NCBI GenBank assembly: GCA_019314085.1
Contig: JAFCZZ010000090.1
Span: forward strand, 1-13,538
Length of the DNA stretch: 13,538 bases
DNA from: Deltaproteobacteria bacterium
Lineage (GTDB): Bacteria > Desulfobacterota > Syntrophia > Syntrophales > UBA2210
Direction: 5' to 3'
Shown: positions 5,863 through 13,256 of the stretch, piece after piece
Numbering within the stretch: the stretch's first letter is position 1
How the letters are laid out: each line of letters begins with the position of its first letter
Position numbers and translations under genes: made by a program
The notes under the pieces: model-generated
What the model was told of the DNA's origin: nothing
The model's input: the letters and a program-made list of their open reading frames with translations, nothing else
Database searches by the model: none

Positions 5863-6937
5863 ATGGAGATAGGGCTGATCGGTCTGCCCAATTCAGGCAA
5901 AACGACGATCTTTAACGCGCTGACGGGACGCGCGGCCGAGGTCACGACATACACGGATGCAACCTCCAAGCCGAATATTGCCGTCGTGGATGTGATCGAC
6001 GAGCGGATCACCCGCCTCTCCGAGATGTACAGGCCTCAAAAGACCACCTATGCGACGGTCCAGTTTGTCGATTTCGCGGGGCTTGCGCGTGATTCGGCGG
6101 GAAAGGCATCCTTCCCGGACACCTCAATCGGGATGATGAGGAATCTGGACACGCTGGCGCTGGTGGTGGCAAACTTCCCGAACATCCTGGGGGAGGACCC
6201 CGCGCCGCTGGACGATATCGAACAGATGGAGACGGAGCTTTTGATCTCCGATCTGATAATCTGCGAACGGCGGCTGGAGAAGATTGCCCTGGCTCATAAA
6301 CGGGGGCAGAATCCCGATCGTATCGGGACCCAGCTGGAGGAAGGCACCCTGCGAAAGATACAGGGCTGTCTCAACGACGACGGACGCGTCACGGACATAG
6401 ATTTGGACAGGGACGAGAAGAAGATGGTGAGCGGGTTCCAGTTTCTGACGGGGAAACCCCTCCTGATCATACTGAATTCGAGCGAGGACGCCTTCGGAAA
6501 GAATGGGGACCTGCTGGACGAGCTCGGGAAGAGGCATGCCGTGGTCGAATTCGCCGGGACCTTTGAGATGGAGCTGTCGGGCCTGGATGATGAGGAGAAA
6601 CAGATCTTCATGGAGGATATGGGAAATAAAGGAGTCGGCCAGGGATCGCCTGACCCGCTCGGCGTACGAGATCTCCTCCTCCATCAGCTTCTTTACCGTG
6701 GGGACGGATGAGGTCCGGGCCTGGAATATACGTGAAGGGCAGCCCGCAGTGGAGGCCGCGGGGGCCATCCATTCGGACCTTGCCCGGGGGTTTATCCGCG
6801 CGGAGTGCTTCTCATACGACGACCTGATCGCATGTGGCTCTGAAAAAGAGGTTCACGACAAGGGGCGCTTTCGTCTGGAGGGGAAGGACTATATCGTGAA
6901 GGACGGAGATATACTCGCCATCCGGTTTAGTGTATGA
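5863..6937 (+). CDS. YchF/Obg-type ATPase with C-terminal TGS domain, interrupted by a 1-nt frameshift at about 6624-6626
   Basis: The first frame (5863-6711) gives an Obg-like P-loop domain: Walker A GLPNSGKT (residues 7-14), switch II DFAGL (70-74) and NSSE (205-208) in place of the GTP-specific NKxD. N-x-x-E and the hydrophobic residue after the switch II Gly are YchF traits pointing to ATP use. After G254 the family sequence jumps to the next frame, IKESARDRLTRSAYEISS, and runs to 6937 as a TGS domain (RAWNIREGQPAVEAAGAIHSD). Removing one A from GGAAATAAAG at 6621-6630 restores a single frame of about 357 residues, the normal YchF length. The frame-1 tail after residue 254 is nonsense. 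Either the gene is broken or an A was added in sequencing or assembly. SD GGGGAGAAG precedes the ATG. Confidence 0.88.
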
Positions 6938-7019
6938 TCTTGACAAGTCGAATTTGCGGGGACAGATAGGGGACGTCCCTCCAAGATTCTAAACATTTAC
7001 AGTGACGTTGGGCACAACG

Positions 7020-8906
7020 ATGAACGCATGTTTCCGAACAGCATGGCTGACGCTTCTCGTCACCCTCTCTCTCATCAATCCGGGATTGCTGCCGATGGAT
7101 CCTGACGGCTGTTCCCACGCCTCGGAGGCCGCCTCCCCGGCAGAAATACTCGCGAAACCCAATTCTTCGAATGAGACGGCGCCGGTGTATGCCGTTCAGG
7201 CATCCGCGTGCCGCGAAGAGAAAAACGCTCGCGACACGGCGGAAAGGCTAAGGGGGAGGGGGTACACGCCGGAGATCTATTCGTGGAAGGATCCATCGGG
7301 CAGACTGTGGCACTCCGTTTTCATCGGCGTCTACGGTGATCCCGCCAAGGCCGGGCGTGTCGCAAGCCGGTACCGGGAGGCCGAGGGAAAGGCCGTTTTC
7401 GTCAAGACATTGGGCCGGTATGCCATGGCGCCCCCTCTTCTTGAGTCCGTGGCCCATCGACCCGTCGAAGCGGCTGCCGATGGTGAGAAAAAGGGCGCGC
7501 CGGAAGACCACCATGATGCCCGTGATAAAAAGCCGGAGGTGGCGGAAGAGGAGGCCATCGGCCCGGAATTTACCTACAGCGGATTCATAGAGTTCGAAAG
7601 CTTTGTCAATACCGCGGGGAACGGGAGCCTCAGAGAGAGGAACAAAAAGAACGAGATCAGAAACCGCCTCCAGATGAGGTATGGGACGGAGAACCTCTTC
7701 CTCTATTCCGTTTCGAATGTCTATCTGCTCCAGACATATCTGAACAAGAAGGCGGACGATTACCACCGGTACGCGAGAGATGAGCAGGTGTCGAGAAACC
7801 CACAGGAGGCCGAGCTGTCCTTCGACGAGCTGTATCTGAACTACGGCAGGGGAAATTTCAGGCTGCGCGCGGGGAATCAGATATACGGCTGGGGGACGGC
7901 CGACGCCTTCAATCCGACGTCATATTTCAATCCATCCGACGTGCGGGAGATATTCTTTAAGGACGACGACGAGAACAAGGCCGGGGTCCCCTCCCTGTCG
8001 GGGATGTTCTTCCTGGGAGACTATACGCTGGAGGCTGTCTTCGTACCGGTGCATATCCCCCCGATCATGGCCCCCGAGGGGAGCTTCTGGGCGATTGAGG
8101 CCGATAGCAGCTTTTTGCTGCCGGTTGTCCTCAATCAGACGGAGAGTGTCGATCTTGACTTTGATGATCCGGAGAGTCTCGGTGTCGGTATCGCCAACGT
8201 TGGATACGGCGCCCGGCTTTCGACCAGCAGGGGAGGGGTCGATATGTCGGTGGGCGCGTACCGCGGCCCGGACAAAAACCAGCTCTTCCTCCCGTACGAA
8301 ATCGTCTATCAGGGGACCACCGCCGTGCTTCAAGTCAGGCCGCAAGCTTCAATCGTCACCATGTTCGGCTTCGACCTCTCAGCGGCGCTGGGCGATTTCG
8401 TTGTGCAGTTCGAGGCCGCCTATTCGCCCGACAAGGCGGGGATCGTCGAGCAGAATACTGCCAGCCTCGCCAATCTGACCCTGCCGTTCGAGATCGACAG
8501 GGCGCACTTCCTCTCCTACGCCGCCGGGTTCAACTACTTCATCCCCATGGACGCCCTGATAGAGAGACACACGGGCGAAGCGGTCTTCACCTTCGAGTGG
8601 TTCAAGTCACGGTATCTGGAGGACGGGCTCTATGCGCCACTTGTCACCGATATCGTCAGCTGCAAATTTGAAGACAGCTACTTCGACGGCCGCGTCAAGA
8701 CGACGGTCAAGGGGATATTCGACATGAAACATGGGGGGAAGGTCTTCTGGCCGGAGATAGGGTATGATTTCCAGAACGGATTCCTCGTCGAGGTGGGGTA
8801 TGCCGCCATCTGGACGGACAAGGGGTCGTTTTCGGAGAACGCTTCGATCTTCTACTACTTCAAGGATAACGACGTGCTGATCGCAAAGGTACGCTACCGG
8901 TACTGA
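7020..8906 (+). CDS. Outer-membrane beta-barrel protein (DUF1302-like) with N-terminal SPOR domain
   Basis: A 628-residue secreted protein. A signal-like hydrophobic stretch (about residues 5-24) is followed by a SPOR-type domain (about 55-131: VYAVQASAC, a helix, then LWHSVFIGVYGDPAKAGRVASRY). Next come a charged linker (about 150-180) and a barrel with alternating aromatic strands ending in IAKVRYRY, where a terminal aromatic suits BAM-dependent insertion. The motif GNQIYGWGTADAFNPTSYFNP (285-305) followed by DVREIFF and GDYTLEAVFVP marks the DUF1302-like proteins that accompany RND/MMPL exporters and LolA-like proteins; such partners lie at the right end of this window. SPOR domains usually bind denuded septal peptidoglycan. 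I chose ATG 7020; an in-frame GTG at 7002 adds six residues. Neither start has a strong ribosome binding site. Confidence 0.82.
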   Translation: MNACFRTAWLTLLVTLSLINPGLLPMDPDGCSHASEAASPAEILAKPNSSNETAPVYAVQASACREEKNARDTAERLRGRGYTPEIYSWKDPSGRLWHSVFIGVYGDPAKAGRVASRYREAEGKAVFVKTLGRYAMAPPLLESVAHRPVEAAADGEKKGAPEDHHDARDKKPEVAEEEAIGPEFTYSGFIEFESFVNTAGNGSLRERNKKNEIRNRLQMRYGTENLFLYSVSNVYLLQTYLNKKADDYHRYARDEQVSRNPQEAELSFDELYLNYGRGNFRLRAGNQIYGWGTADAFNPTSYFNPSDVREIFFKDDDENKAGVPSLSGMFFLGDYTLEAVFVPVHIPPIMAPEGSFWAIEADSSFLLPVVLNQTESVDLDFDDPESLGVGIANVGYGARLSTSRGGVDMSVGAYRGPDKNQLFLPYEIVYQGTTAVLQVRPQASIVTMFGFDLSAALGDFVVQFEAAYSPDKAGIVEQNTASLANLTLPFEIDRAHFLSYAAGFNYFIPMDALIERHTGEAVFTFEWFKSRYLEDGLYAPLVTDIVSCKFEDSYFDGRVKTTVKGIFDMKHGGKVFWPEIGYDFQNGFLVEVGYAAIWTDKGSFSENASIFYYFKDNDVLIAKVRYRY

Positions 8907-9117
8907 TCCCTGATTTTTGTTCCGGAGAGCGTCATGTTTCTGACATAGCTGATCCGTCCCGGTGCCGAGTCCGGCTCCTCTGTGAGCCCGCACCCTTCCA
9001 CTCACCCTGGCATATCCCCCGCCAAGGGGAACATCTCCTGTGAAGCATTACTAAAGAAACAGTACAAATATCCGATTTTATGTTCAGAGAGAGCTCCGGT
9101 GGATGGGGTCCCCGAAC

Positions 9118-9147
9118 AGGAGAGCCCATTGTATCGAAAATCTTTTC
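9118..9147. repeat. 30-bp copy of the sequence at 12451-12480
   Basis: This segment matches 12451-12480 at 25 of 30 positions by eye, including a shared run CGAAAATCTTTTC. At the right-hand site it is contiguous with the LolA-like 3' end. Here 221 bp separate it from the homologous 9369-9556 copy. Confidence 0.5.
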
Positions 9148-9212
9148 TGTAGAGCTTTCAAGAGTTGTTTTACCAAACCTCCTGTAGAGGTGTTGTCATT
9201 TTTACCCCCCTT

Positions 9213-9243
9213 GGTCCCTGAGATATATCATATCTCGGGGACC
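9213..9243. repeat. 14-bp hairpin with 3-nt loop
   Basis: GGTCCCTGAGATAT (9213-9226) pairs with ATATCTCGGGGACC (9230-9243) around the loop ATC, with one T.G wobble. There is no T-run on either side, so it is not a standard terminator; a REP-like repeat or an RNA-stability element are alternatives. Confidence 0.6.
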
Positions 9244-9368
9244 GCAATTCCAAGGAAAATCAAGGGGCAGCCTGGAGCAGGTTTATGCCTATGAAGATTA
9301 TACACAGAGAGACATTGCAGGCGCGTACGCTCACGTCGGAGGGGGCACACCCTCCAAAAACCATACGG

Positions 9369-9556
9369 TCGTTTCGCCGGTTTTTTTATCGAAGGGCCTC
9401 TTTATTGAAGGTCGAATTCCTCAGGCTTTTGTTGTATTCCAGCTTTAAGATCTTCAGCTGTGTATACCCCTTTTCATTTGCCAGGGTCATGGTGGCGGCA
9501 TATGGGGTCAGGATGCCGTCGACCGTCCGTATATCGTGATTTTCAAGATACTTGTG
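9369..9556 (-). pseudogene. Truncated 3' copy of the LolA-like gene (left direct repeat)
   Basis: This segment matches 12474-12661 without gaps, with about seven mismatches in 188 bp by eye. It carries the last 57 codons of the LolA-like gene (HKYLENHDIRTVDGILTPYA to FNKEALR, stop at 9386) plus 17 bp beyond the stop. The rest of the gene is absent. Homology ends abruptly at 9556, after which the frame runs into unrelated codons. Of the four coding differences three are synonymous and one is Ala for Thr. It lies in the same orientation as the full gene, so the two copies are direct repeats around the AOR/dehydrogenase segment. Confidence 0.88.
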
Positions 9557-9588
9557 TATACATTCCCGTGATAATCTCTGTTTAAAAG

Positions 9589-9623
9589 CATAAAGGGAAG
9601 GAAATATACTCCTTCCCTTTATG
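9589..9623 (-). terminator. Strong hairpin behind the AOR gene, probable terminator
   Basis: A perfect stem (12 bp core TAAAGGGAAGGA / TCCTTCCCTTTA at 9591-9602 and 9610-9621, extendable to CA/TG) closes a 7-nt loop. It starts 35 bp beyond the AOR stop. On the minus strand it is followed by CTTTTAAA, a short imperfect T-run, so termination efficiency is uncertain. Confidence 0.7.
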
Positions 9624-9657
9624 GTCAATGACGAGATTGTAATGTGCAGAACGAGGT

Positions 9658-11358
9658 TTACTTCGGTTCATTCCAGAAATAATCAATTTTGCCCTGTGGT
9701 ACTTCAAAAACGCAATCTGTTGGTGGGCTCGCTTCGGTTCTGAACCATTCGGGGAGGTGGTCTGTTCCCGGTCCAACTCCTGCTCTGTGGTTGAAAGCTC
9801 TTTCTTCCAGAAGGCTCGTAACGGCAACCTTTCGCAAAAGTTCGTAATTGCCGTCTTCTCCAAACATTGCCTGAGCTATCCGGGTTGATTTTTCCATTGG
9901 ATACCCGGGATCCTTGAAGGAGTTAATACACAGGCCAAGGTTATCCACCATCATCGCAACAATCTGGGATTCTTTCGAAGCTGCAAGAGCCGCATCTGAA
10001 TCAGCCTGTTTCATCAGGACCATACCGGCGGTATGATCTGCGCCCATCGCAGAGGTGGCATAGGTGACGCCCGTACCATTTTCAACCCTTGGTTCATGGG
10101 CGGGTACACCCTGACCCTTTACAACAGGCACCCTGCTTATTCCAAAGCATGTTGCAACGGTAGCCGTTCCCTGGCCGATAATCCTGCCAAGCGGAGTCGC
10201 CTTATCGATCTCATCGATCAATTCAAAAACTCTTTCGCTGTCACCAAATTCCAGAAGCCCGGCATCACATGCCACACCCAGAGCAGCCCCCAATTCTATA
10301 CTGTCTATTCCCAAGTTGTCGGCGAGTCTGTCCATATGGGCAATGGCATAAATATCATCGATGCCAAGATTTGCTCCCATCATCGCGACTGTTTCATATT
10401 CCAGCCCGGATGTAATCCAGTTGCCGTCCTTGTCAGTTATGTTATTGCTACAAGCGACCAGGCATCCGGGCATGCACGGTACACCCCACTTACTGCCTTC
10501 GGTTTTCATCCGTTCTACGACTGTTCGATGTGCTATATTTCTTATTCCATCAAACTGGCCGGCTGAAAAATTTCTGGTCGGCATGCTGTTGTTTCTGTCG
10601 CTGACCCAGCTACCGCCACCCATCGTGCCCTGCGCATTATACGCCTGAGCGCCTTTGCTATCCCTCACGAAATCAGCATAGTCCCGGACCATGGCTCGGA
10701 AAGCATCGCTATCTTGTGGTGTTACGGTTTTTGTCCCTGTATCGTCGATGACGATCGCCTTCACACCCTTTGAGCCCATGACTGCTCCTGCCCCGCCACG
10801 CCCGCAATGACGGGTCGGTCTTCCCTGCGGATCCGTCACACCCATTGTTGCCATCAGCATCTTCAATTCCCCGGCTTTGGTTATGGAACAAATGGAGGGT
10901 TTCCCCCCATGGGTTTCTTTCAGTTTTGCTACTGCATCATGATTATTGAGACCTGCTATTTCATCCCCGGGTAAAATTGTCAGGCCGTTTTTGTCGATTT
11001 TTAAAATATATAGCTTATCGTCTTCGAGAGGCTTATTTTCAATGATAATTGCCTTGACATCCAGTCTTCCCAGTTTATCGCCCGCCGTACCGCCAACATT
11101 GGATTCTTTGATTCCTTTTGTCATGGGGCTCTTAAATCCGACAGACAAACGGCTCGCGGAGGGAAAACGGCTTCCGCAAAGCATGCCCGGAGCGACAATT
11201 ATCTTGTTGTCTTTGCCCAGGGGATGACATGTCGGCGGTACTTCATTCGTCATGATTCTCGAGGTCAGGCCTCTTCCTCCCAACCACCTGTACTCTTGCG
11301 GAGAATCCTCCACGGTTACTTTCAATGTGGACATATCGACCCTGTAAATTTTATTCAT
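9658..11358 (-). CDS. Aldehyde:ferredoxin oxidoreductase (AOR) family tungsten enzyme
   Basis: A 566-residue cytoplasmic oxidoreductase, near the usual 580-620 residues. The N-terminal domain carries the GGRGLTSRI (27-35) and SRFPSASRLSVGFKSP (63-78) regions typical of bis-tungstopterin binding. The [4Fe-4S] ligands are C295, C299 and C303 in CMPGCLVAC, plus C477 in DNLGLC. The first three are spaced C-x3-C-x3-C rather than the C-x2-C-x3-C of archaeal AOR. From memory many bacterial AOR-like proteins share this spacing. GADHTAG (439-445) and AHEPR are further family motifs. The usual reaction is reversible oxidation of an aldehyde to an acid with ferredoxin, but many subfamilies have unknown substrates. 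ATG with AAGGAG 9 nt upstream. It lies downstream of a dehydrogenase homologue across a palindromic repeat. Confidence 0.93.
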   Translation of the reverse strand: MNKIYRVDMSTLKVTVEDSPQEYRWLGGRGLTSRIMTNEVPPTCHPLGKDNKIIVAPGMLCGSRFPSASRLSVGFKSPMTKGIKESNVGGTAGDKLGRLDVKAIIIENKPLEDDKLYILKIDKNGLTILPGDEIAGLNNHDAVAKLKETHGGKPSICSITKAGELKMLMATMGVTDPQGRPTRHCGRGGAGAVMGSKGVKAIVIDDTGTKTVTPQDSDAFRAMVRDYADFVRDSKGAQAYNAQGTMGGGSWVSDRNNSMPTRNFSAGQFDGIRNIAHRTVVERMKTEGSKWGVPCMPGCLVACSNNITDKDGNWITSGLEYETVAMMGANLGIDDIYAIAHMDRLADNLGIDSIELGAALGVACDAGLLEFGDSERVFELIDEIDKATPLGRIIGQGTATVATCFGISRVPVVKGQGVPAHEPRVENGTGVTYATSAMGADHTAGMVLMKQADSDAALAASKESQIVAMMVDNLGLCINSFKDPGYPMEKSTRIAQAMFGEDGNYELLRKVAVTSLLEERAFNHRAGVGPGTDHLPEWFRTEASPPTDCVFEVPQGKIDYFWNEPK

Positions 11359-11400
11359 AACGCAACGCTCCTTATCTTTTTGGTATTAAACATAACAAAT

Positions 11401-11531
11401 TCGTAAAAAGTTCCCTCAAGTTGTCATCCTGACGAGTCGGGACGAAAAATCTTTGCGGCGTAACACCTTGTAAATATAAGATTTCTTTCTACGGTCGAAA
11501 TGACAGATTCGCTGATTTTGACTTTTTGCGA
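11401..11531. repeat. 131-bp MITE-like nested palindromic repeat
   Basis: Outer arms TCGTAAAAAGTT (11401-11412) and GACTTTTTGCGA (11520-11531) pair at 10 of 12 positions, 11 if a G.U wobble is allowed. Nested inside are TGTCAT/ATGACA (11422-11427, 11500-11505) and AAATCTT/AAGATTT (11447-11453, 11478-11484). From memory, repeats with GACTTTTTACGA-type ends and TGTCAT cores are dispersed in many deltaproteobacterial genomes. It has no coding capacity, fills most of the gap between the AOR and dehydrogenase genes, and may serve as a transcription barrier. Confidence 0.6.
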
Positions 11532-11560
11532 GGCCGTCAAACATATTTGTTTGTTCACTG

Positions 11561-12388
11561 CTACTTGTTTAAAACTTCATCGTAGAAGGCATAGATACCC
11601 TTTTCCTCGATGCCGCCGGGATACCCCGCGGCAATCATGCTTCTCAGTAAGGGATGCAGATGGCCTGCCGCGGGACCGGCTTCTCTCATGGCATCCTTTT
11701 CTGCCTTGGCAAAAATCCCCCAGAATCCGGCGTAATCACCGACCGCTAACGGTCCCATTGGCAAATTATACCCCAGTTTCAGAGACTTATCTATGTCCGC
11801 CGGTGAGGCAACTCTTTCCCACACCATTTCTATTGCAGTCTTTACCATACCGAAATAAGCCCTGTTGGCAATATGCCCGTAACTGAATCCTCGGCAGATG
11901 ACCGGTTCCTTCCCTAGTTTTTCAGCCAGGGCAACTGCCGTATCTAATACTTCAGTAGAGGTGTTTGGACCCGCGATAATTTCAATAAGTTTCATGACGG
12001 CAGTTGGCTCACAGATCGGATTTGAAGCCAGGATCGCGTCAGCGGGTGCGTACTCATCAAGTTTCTTGAAAAGATCTTTTTTTAATTCCAGATCTTCGGA
12101 ACAGCATTCCGATACAAAATCCGCATCCCTGACAGCCTCCGCGAGATCCGTAGTGCCTGAGATTCTACCCATAATTTCGTTCTTCGCATCCTGTGTCATC
12201 TTACCTCGGTCCACTTGAAATTTCTGCAAACCGTCACTTATTGCTTTTAGTCCCTCCTCTATTTTTCCATTGTCTGTATCCCAAAAAACAACGGTATATC
12301 CTCCTACATGTGCGAAAAGTTGGGCTGCCTGGTATCCAATCTGTCCGGCGTCCAAGAATGTTACTTTTTTGATATCCTCTAATTTCAT
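11561..12388 (-). CDS. Divergent 3-hydroxyacyl-CoA dehydrogenase homologue, probably altered or inactive active site
   Basis: A 275-residue protein of the 3HCDH family. The N-terminal Rossmann domain starts KKVTFLDAGQIGYQAAQLFA, so the usual GxGxxG reads DAGQIG (residues 13-18), with Asp for the first Gly. The C-terminal domain has GHIANRAYF and GYNLPMGPLAVGDYAGF (family GFIVNR and PMGPLEL-D). Between ASN (121-123) and VMKLIEI (131-137) only seven residues remain. Family members have about 25-30 there, including the HFFNP motif with the catalytic His. The partner Glu (MKLIE) is kept. Loss of that His makes normal dehydrogenase activity doubtful. ATG at 12388 has AAAGGAGAG 7 nt upstream; a 21-residue upstream extension has no support. 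It shares its strand with the AOR gene 200 bp downstream. Confidence 0.88.
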   Translation of the reverse strand: MKLEDIKKVTFLDAGQIGYQAAQLFAHVGGYTVVFWDTDNGKIEEGLKAISDGLQKFQVDRGKMTQDAKNEIMGRISGTTDLAEAVRDADFVSECCSEDLELKKDLFKKLDEYAPADAILASNPICEPTAVMKLIEIIAGPNTSTEVLDTAVALAEKLGKEPVICRGFSYGHIANRAYFGMVKTAIEMVWERVASPADIDKSLKLGYNLPMGPLAVGDYAGFWGIFAKAEKDAMREAGPAAGHLHPLLRSMIAAGYPGGIEEKGIYAFYDEVLNK

Positions 12389-12450
12389 GCGATGTCTCTC
12401 CTTTCGTTTAAATGTCATAAACGGCAATATTTTGACATACTTACTATGCA

Positions 12451-12661
12451 AGGGGAACTCATTGCACCGAAAATCTTTTCGCAGGTTTCTTTATCGAAGG
12501 GCCTCTTTATTGAAGGTCGAATTCCTCAGGCTTTTGTTGTATTCCAGTTTTAAGATCTTCAGCTGTGTGTACCCCTTTTCATTTGCCAGGGTCATGGTGG
12601 TGGCATATGGGGTCAGGATGCCGTCGACCGTCCGTATATCGTGATTTTCGAGATACTTGTG
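12451..12661. repeat. Right direct repeat (3' end of the LolA-like gene plus flank)
   Basis: 12474-12661 matches 9369-9556 and 12451-12480 matches 9118-9147, so the left-hand homologous region is split in two by 221 bp. Here the sequence is contiguous and belongs to the intact LolA-like gene, making this the likely ancestral arrangement. The repeat pair flanks the AOR/dehydrogenase module. Confidence 0.8.
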
Positions 12662-13231
12662 AAATTCGTTTCCCTCGTAGAAGTCGATCCGCACAATAAA
12701 ATAGTCCGATTTGCGTACATACAGGGTCAGCTTGCTGTAGACCTTCTCGCCGATTTCCTTGACCGCCTCCACCGCATAGCAGTCAACGCCGACGCCTTTC
12801 GCGCCCCCCAGCAGTTTGTACGCGTAGTCATCGATATCCCGCGAGCCGATATCCTCATAGTAGAGGTGTGAGTTGACAAACGGCTTTCCCTTGTCGGAGG
12901 AGGCAATCCTCTTTACCTTTCCCGACGACAGTCTCAGCCACTGGTCATCATCCCGTCCTTTGTGCGCGTGGGTCAGCAGCTTTATCCGTGTCGGTCGGGT
13001 GAAAGATATCAGGAGCTTGTCTTCATCGTTCGGGAACTTTTTTGACCTGCTCTCAAACTGCTTTTCAACAACCCTCCCTCCCTTGTGTATCTGCATCAGA
13101 ACGTCGCTCACGGCGGTCTGCGCCTCCGGGAGGGCGTCGTTTTTCTCCATGATCTCTCTTCCGGTGAGGGCGAAGAGGGGGGTGGAGAGGAGCAGTACGA
13201 AAAGAATTGCAAGAAGGAATCTTAGTTTCAT
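12491..13231 (-). CDS. LolA-like outer-membrane lipoprotein-sorting protein (RND-associated)
   Basis: A 246-residue exported protein. Signal peptide MKLRFLLAILFVLLLSTPLFA (1-21) has a likely cut after LFA. The mature part begins LTGREIMEKNDALP and shows the family pattern of repeated beta-strands with DVLMQIHKGGRVVEKQFESR, LLISFTRPTRIKLLTHAHKG, DDDQWLRLSSGKVKRIASSDKGKPF and LYYEDI. It ends with LTLYVRKSDYFIVRIDFYEG. Such periplasmic proteins are encoded beside RND/MMPL exporters and DUF1302-like barrels and are thought to carry a hydrophobic cargo between the membranes. ATG at 13231 has AAGGGGA 5-6 nt upstream; a 26-residue extension upstream overlaps the RND gene end and lacks a site. It lies 25 bp after the RND stop, so the two share an operon. 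Its 3' end is duplicated at 9369-9556. Confidence 0.9.
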   Translation of the reverse strand: MKLRFLLAILFVLLLSTPLFALTGREIMEKNDALPEAQTAVSDVLMQIHKGGRVVEKQFESRSKKFPNDEDKLLISFTRPTRIKLLTHAHKGRDDDQWLRLSSGKVKRIASSDKGKPFVNSHLYYEDIGSRDIDDYAYKLLGGAKGVGVDCYAVEAVKEIGEKVYSKLTLYVRKSDYFIVRIDFYEGNEFHKYLENHDIRTVDGILTPYATTMTLANEKGYTQLKILKLEYNKSLRNSTFNKEALR

Positions 13232-13256
13232 CGGCAGTCCCCTTTTCTCAATGGTG

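Larger units (their letters stand above)
8907..9368. other. Intergenic region of about 460 bp without a gene
   Basis: It follows the porin-like gene and precedes the truncated LolA-like copy. No frame here has family-like content or a good ribosome binding site. It holds a strong hairpin at 9213-9243 and a 30-bp segment (9118-9147) related to 12451-12480; both are listed separately. No clear terminator for the porin-like gene is seen. Confidence 0.5.

Noticed and set aside
6124..6768. 214-codon minus-strand frame over the YchF-like gene
   Set aside because: Antisense shadow; the plus-strand frames carry clear Obg/TGS motifs and the minus translation has none.
7248..7766. 172-codon minus-strand frame inside the porin-like gene
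   Set aside because: Shadow of a GC-rich gene, without domain content or a ribosome binding site.
9336..9358. GGAGGG/CCCTCC hairpin as a terminator
   Set aside because: The short stem is followed by A rather than T on the plus strand, and on the minus strand the T-run lies upstream of the stem.
9386..9628. 80-codon minus-strand frame as a gene
   Set aside because: Its C-terminal 57 residues are a copied end of the LolA-like gene, and the rest is unrelated sequence running through the AOR terminator hairpin.
10033..10566. 177-codon plus-strand frame inside the AOR gene
   Set aside because: Antisense shadow of a strongly conserved AOR region that includes the cluster cysteines.
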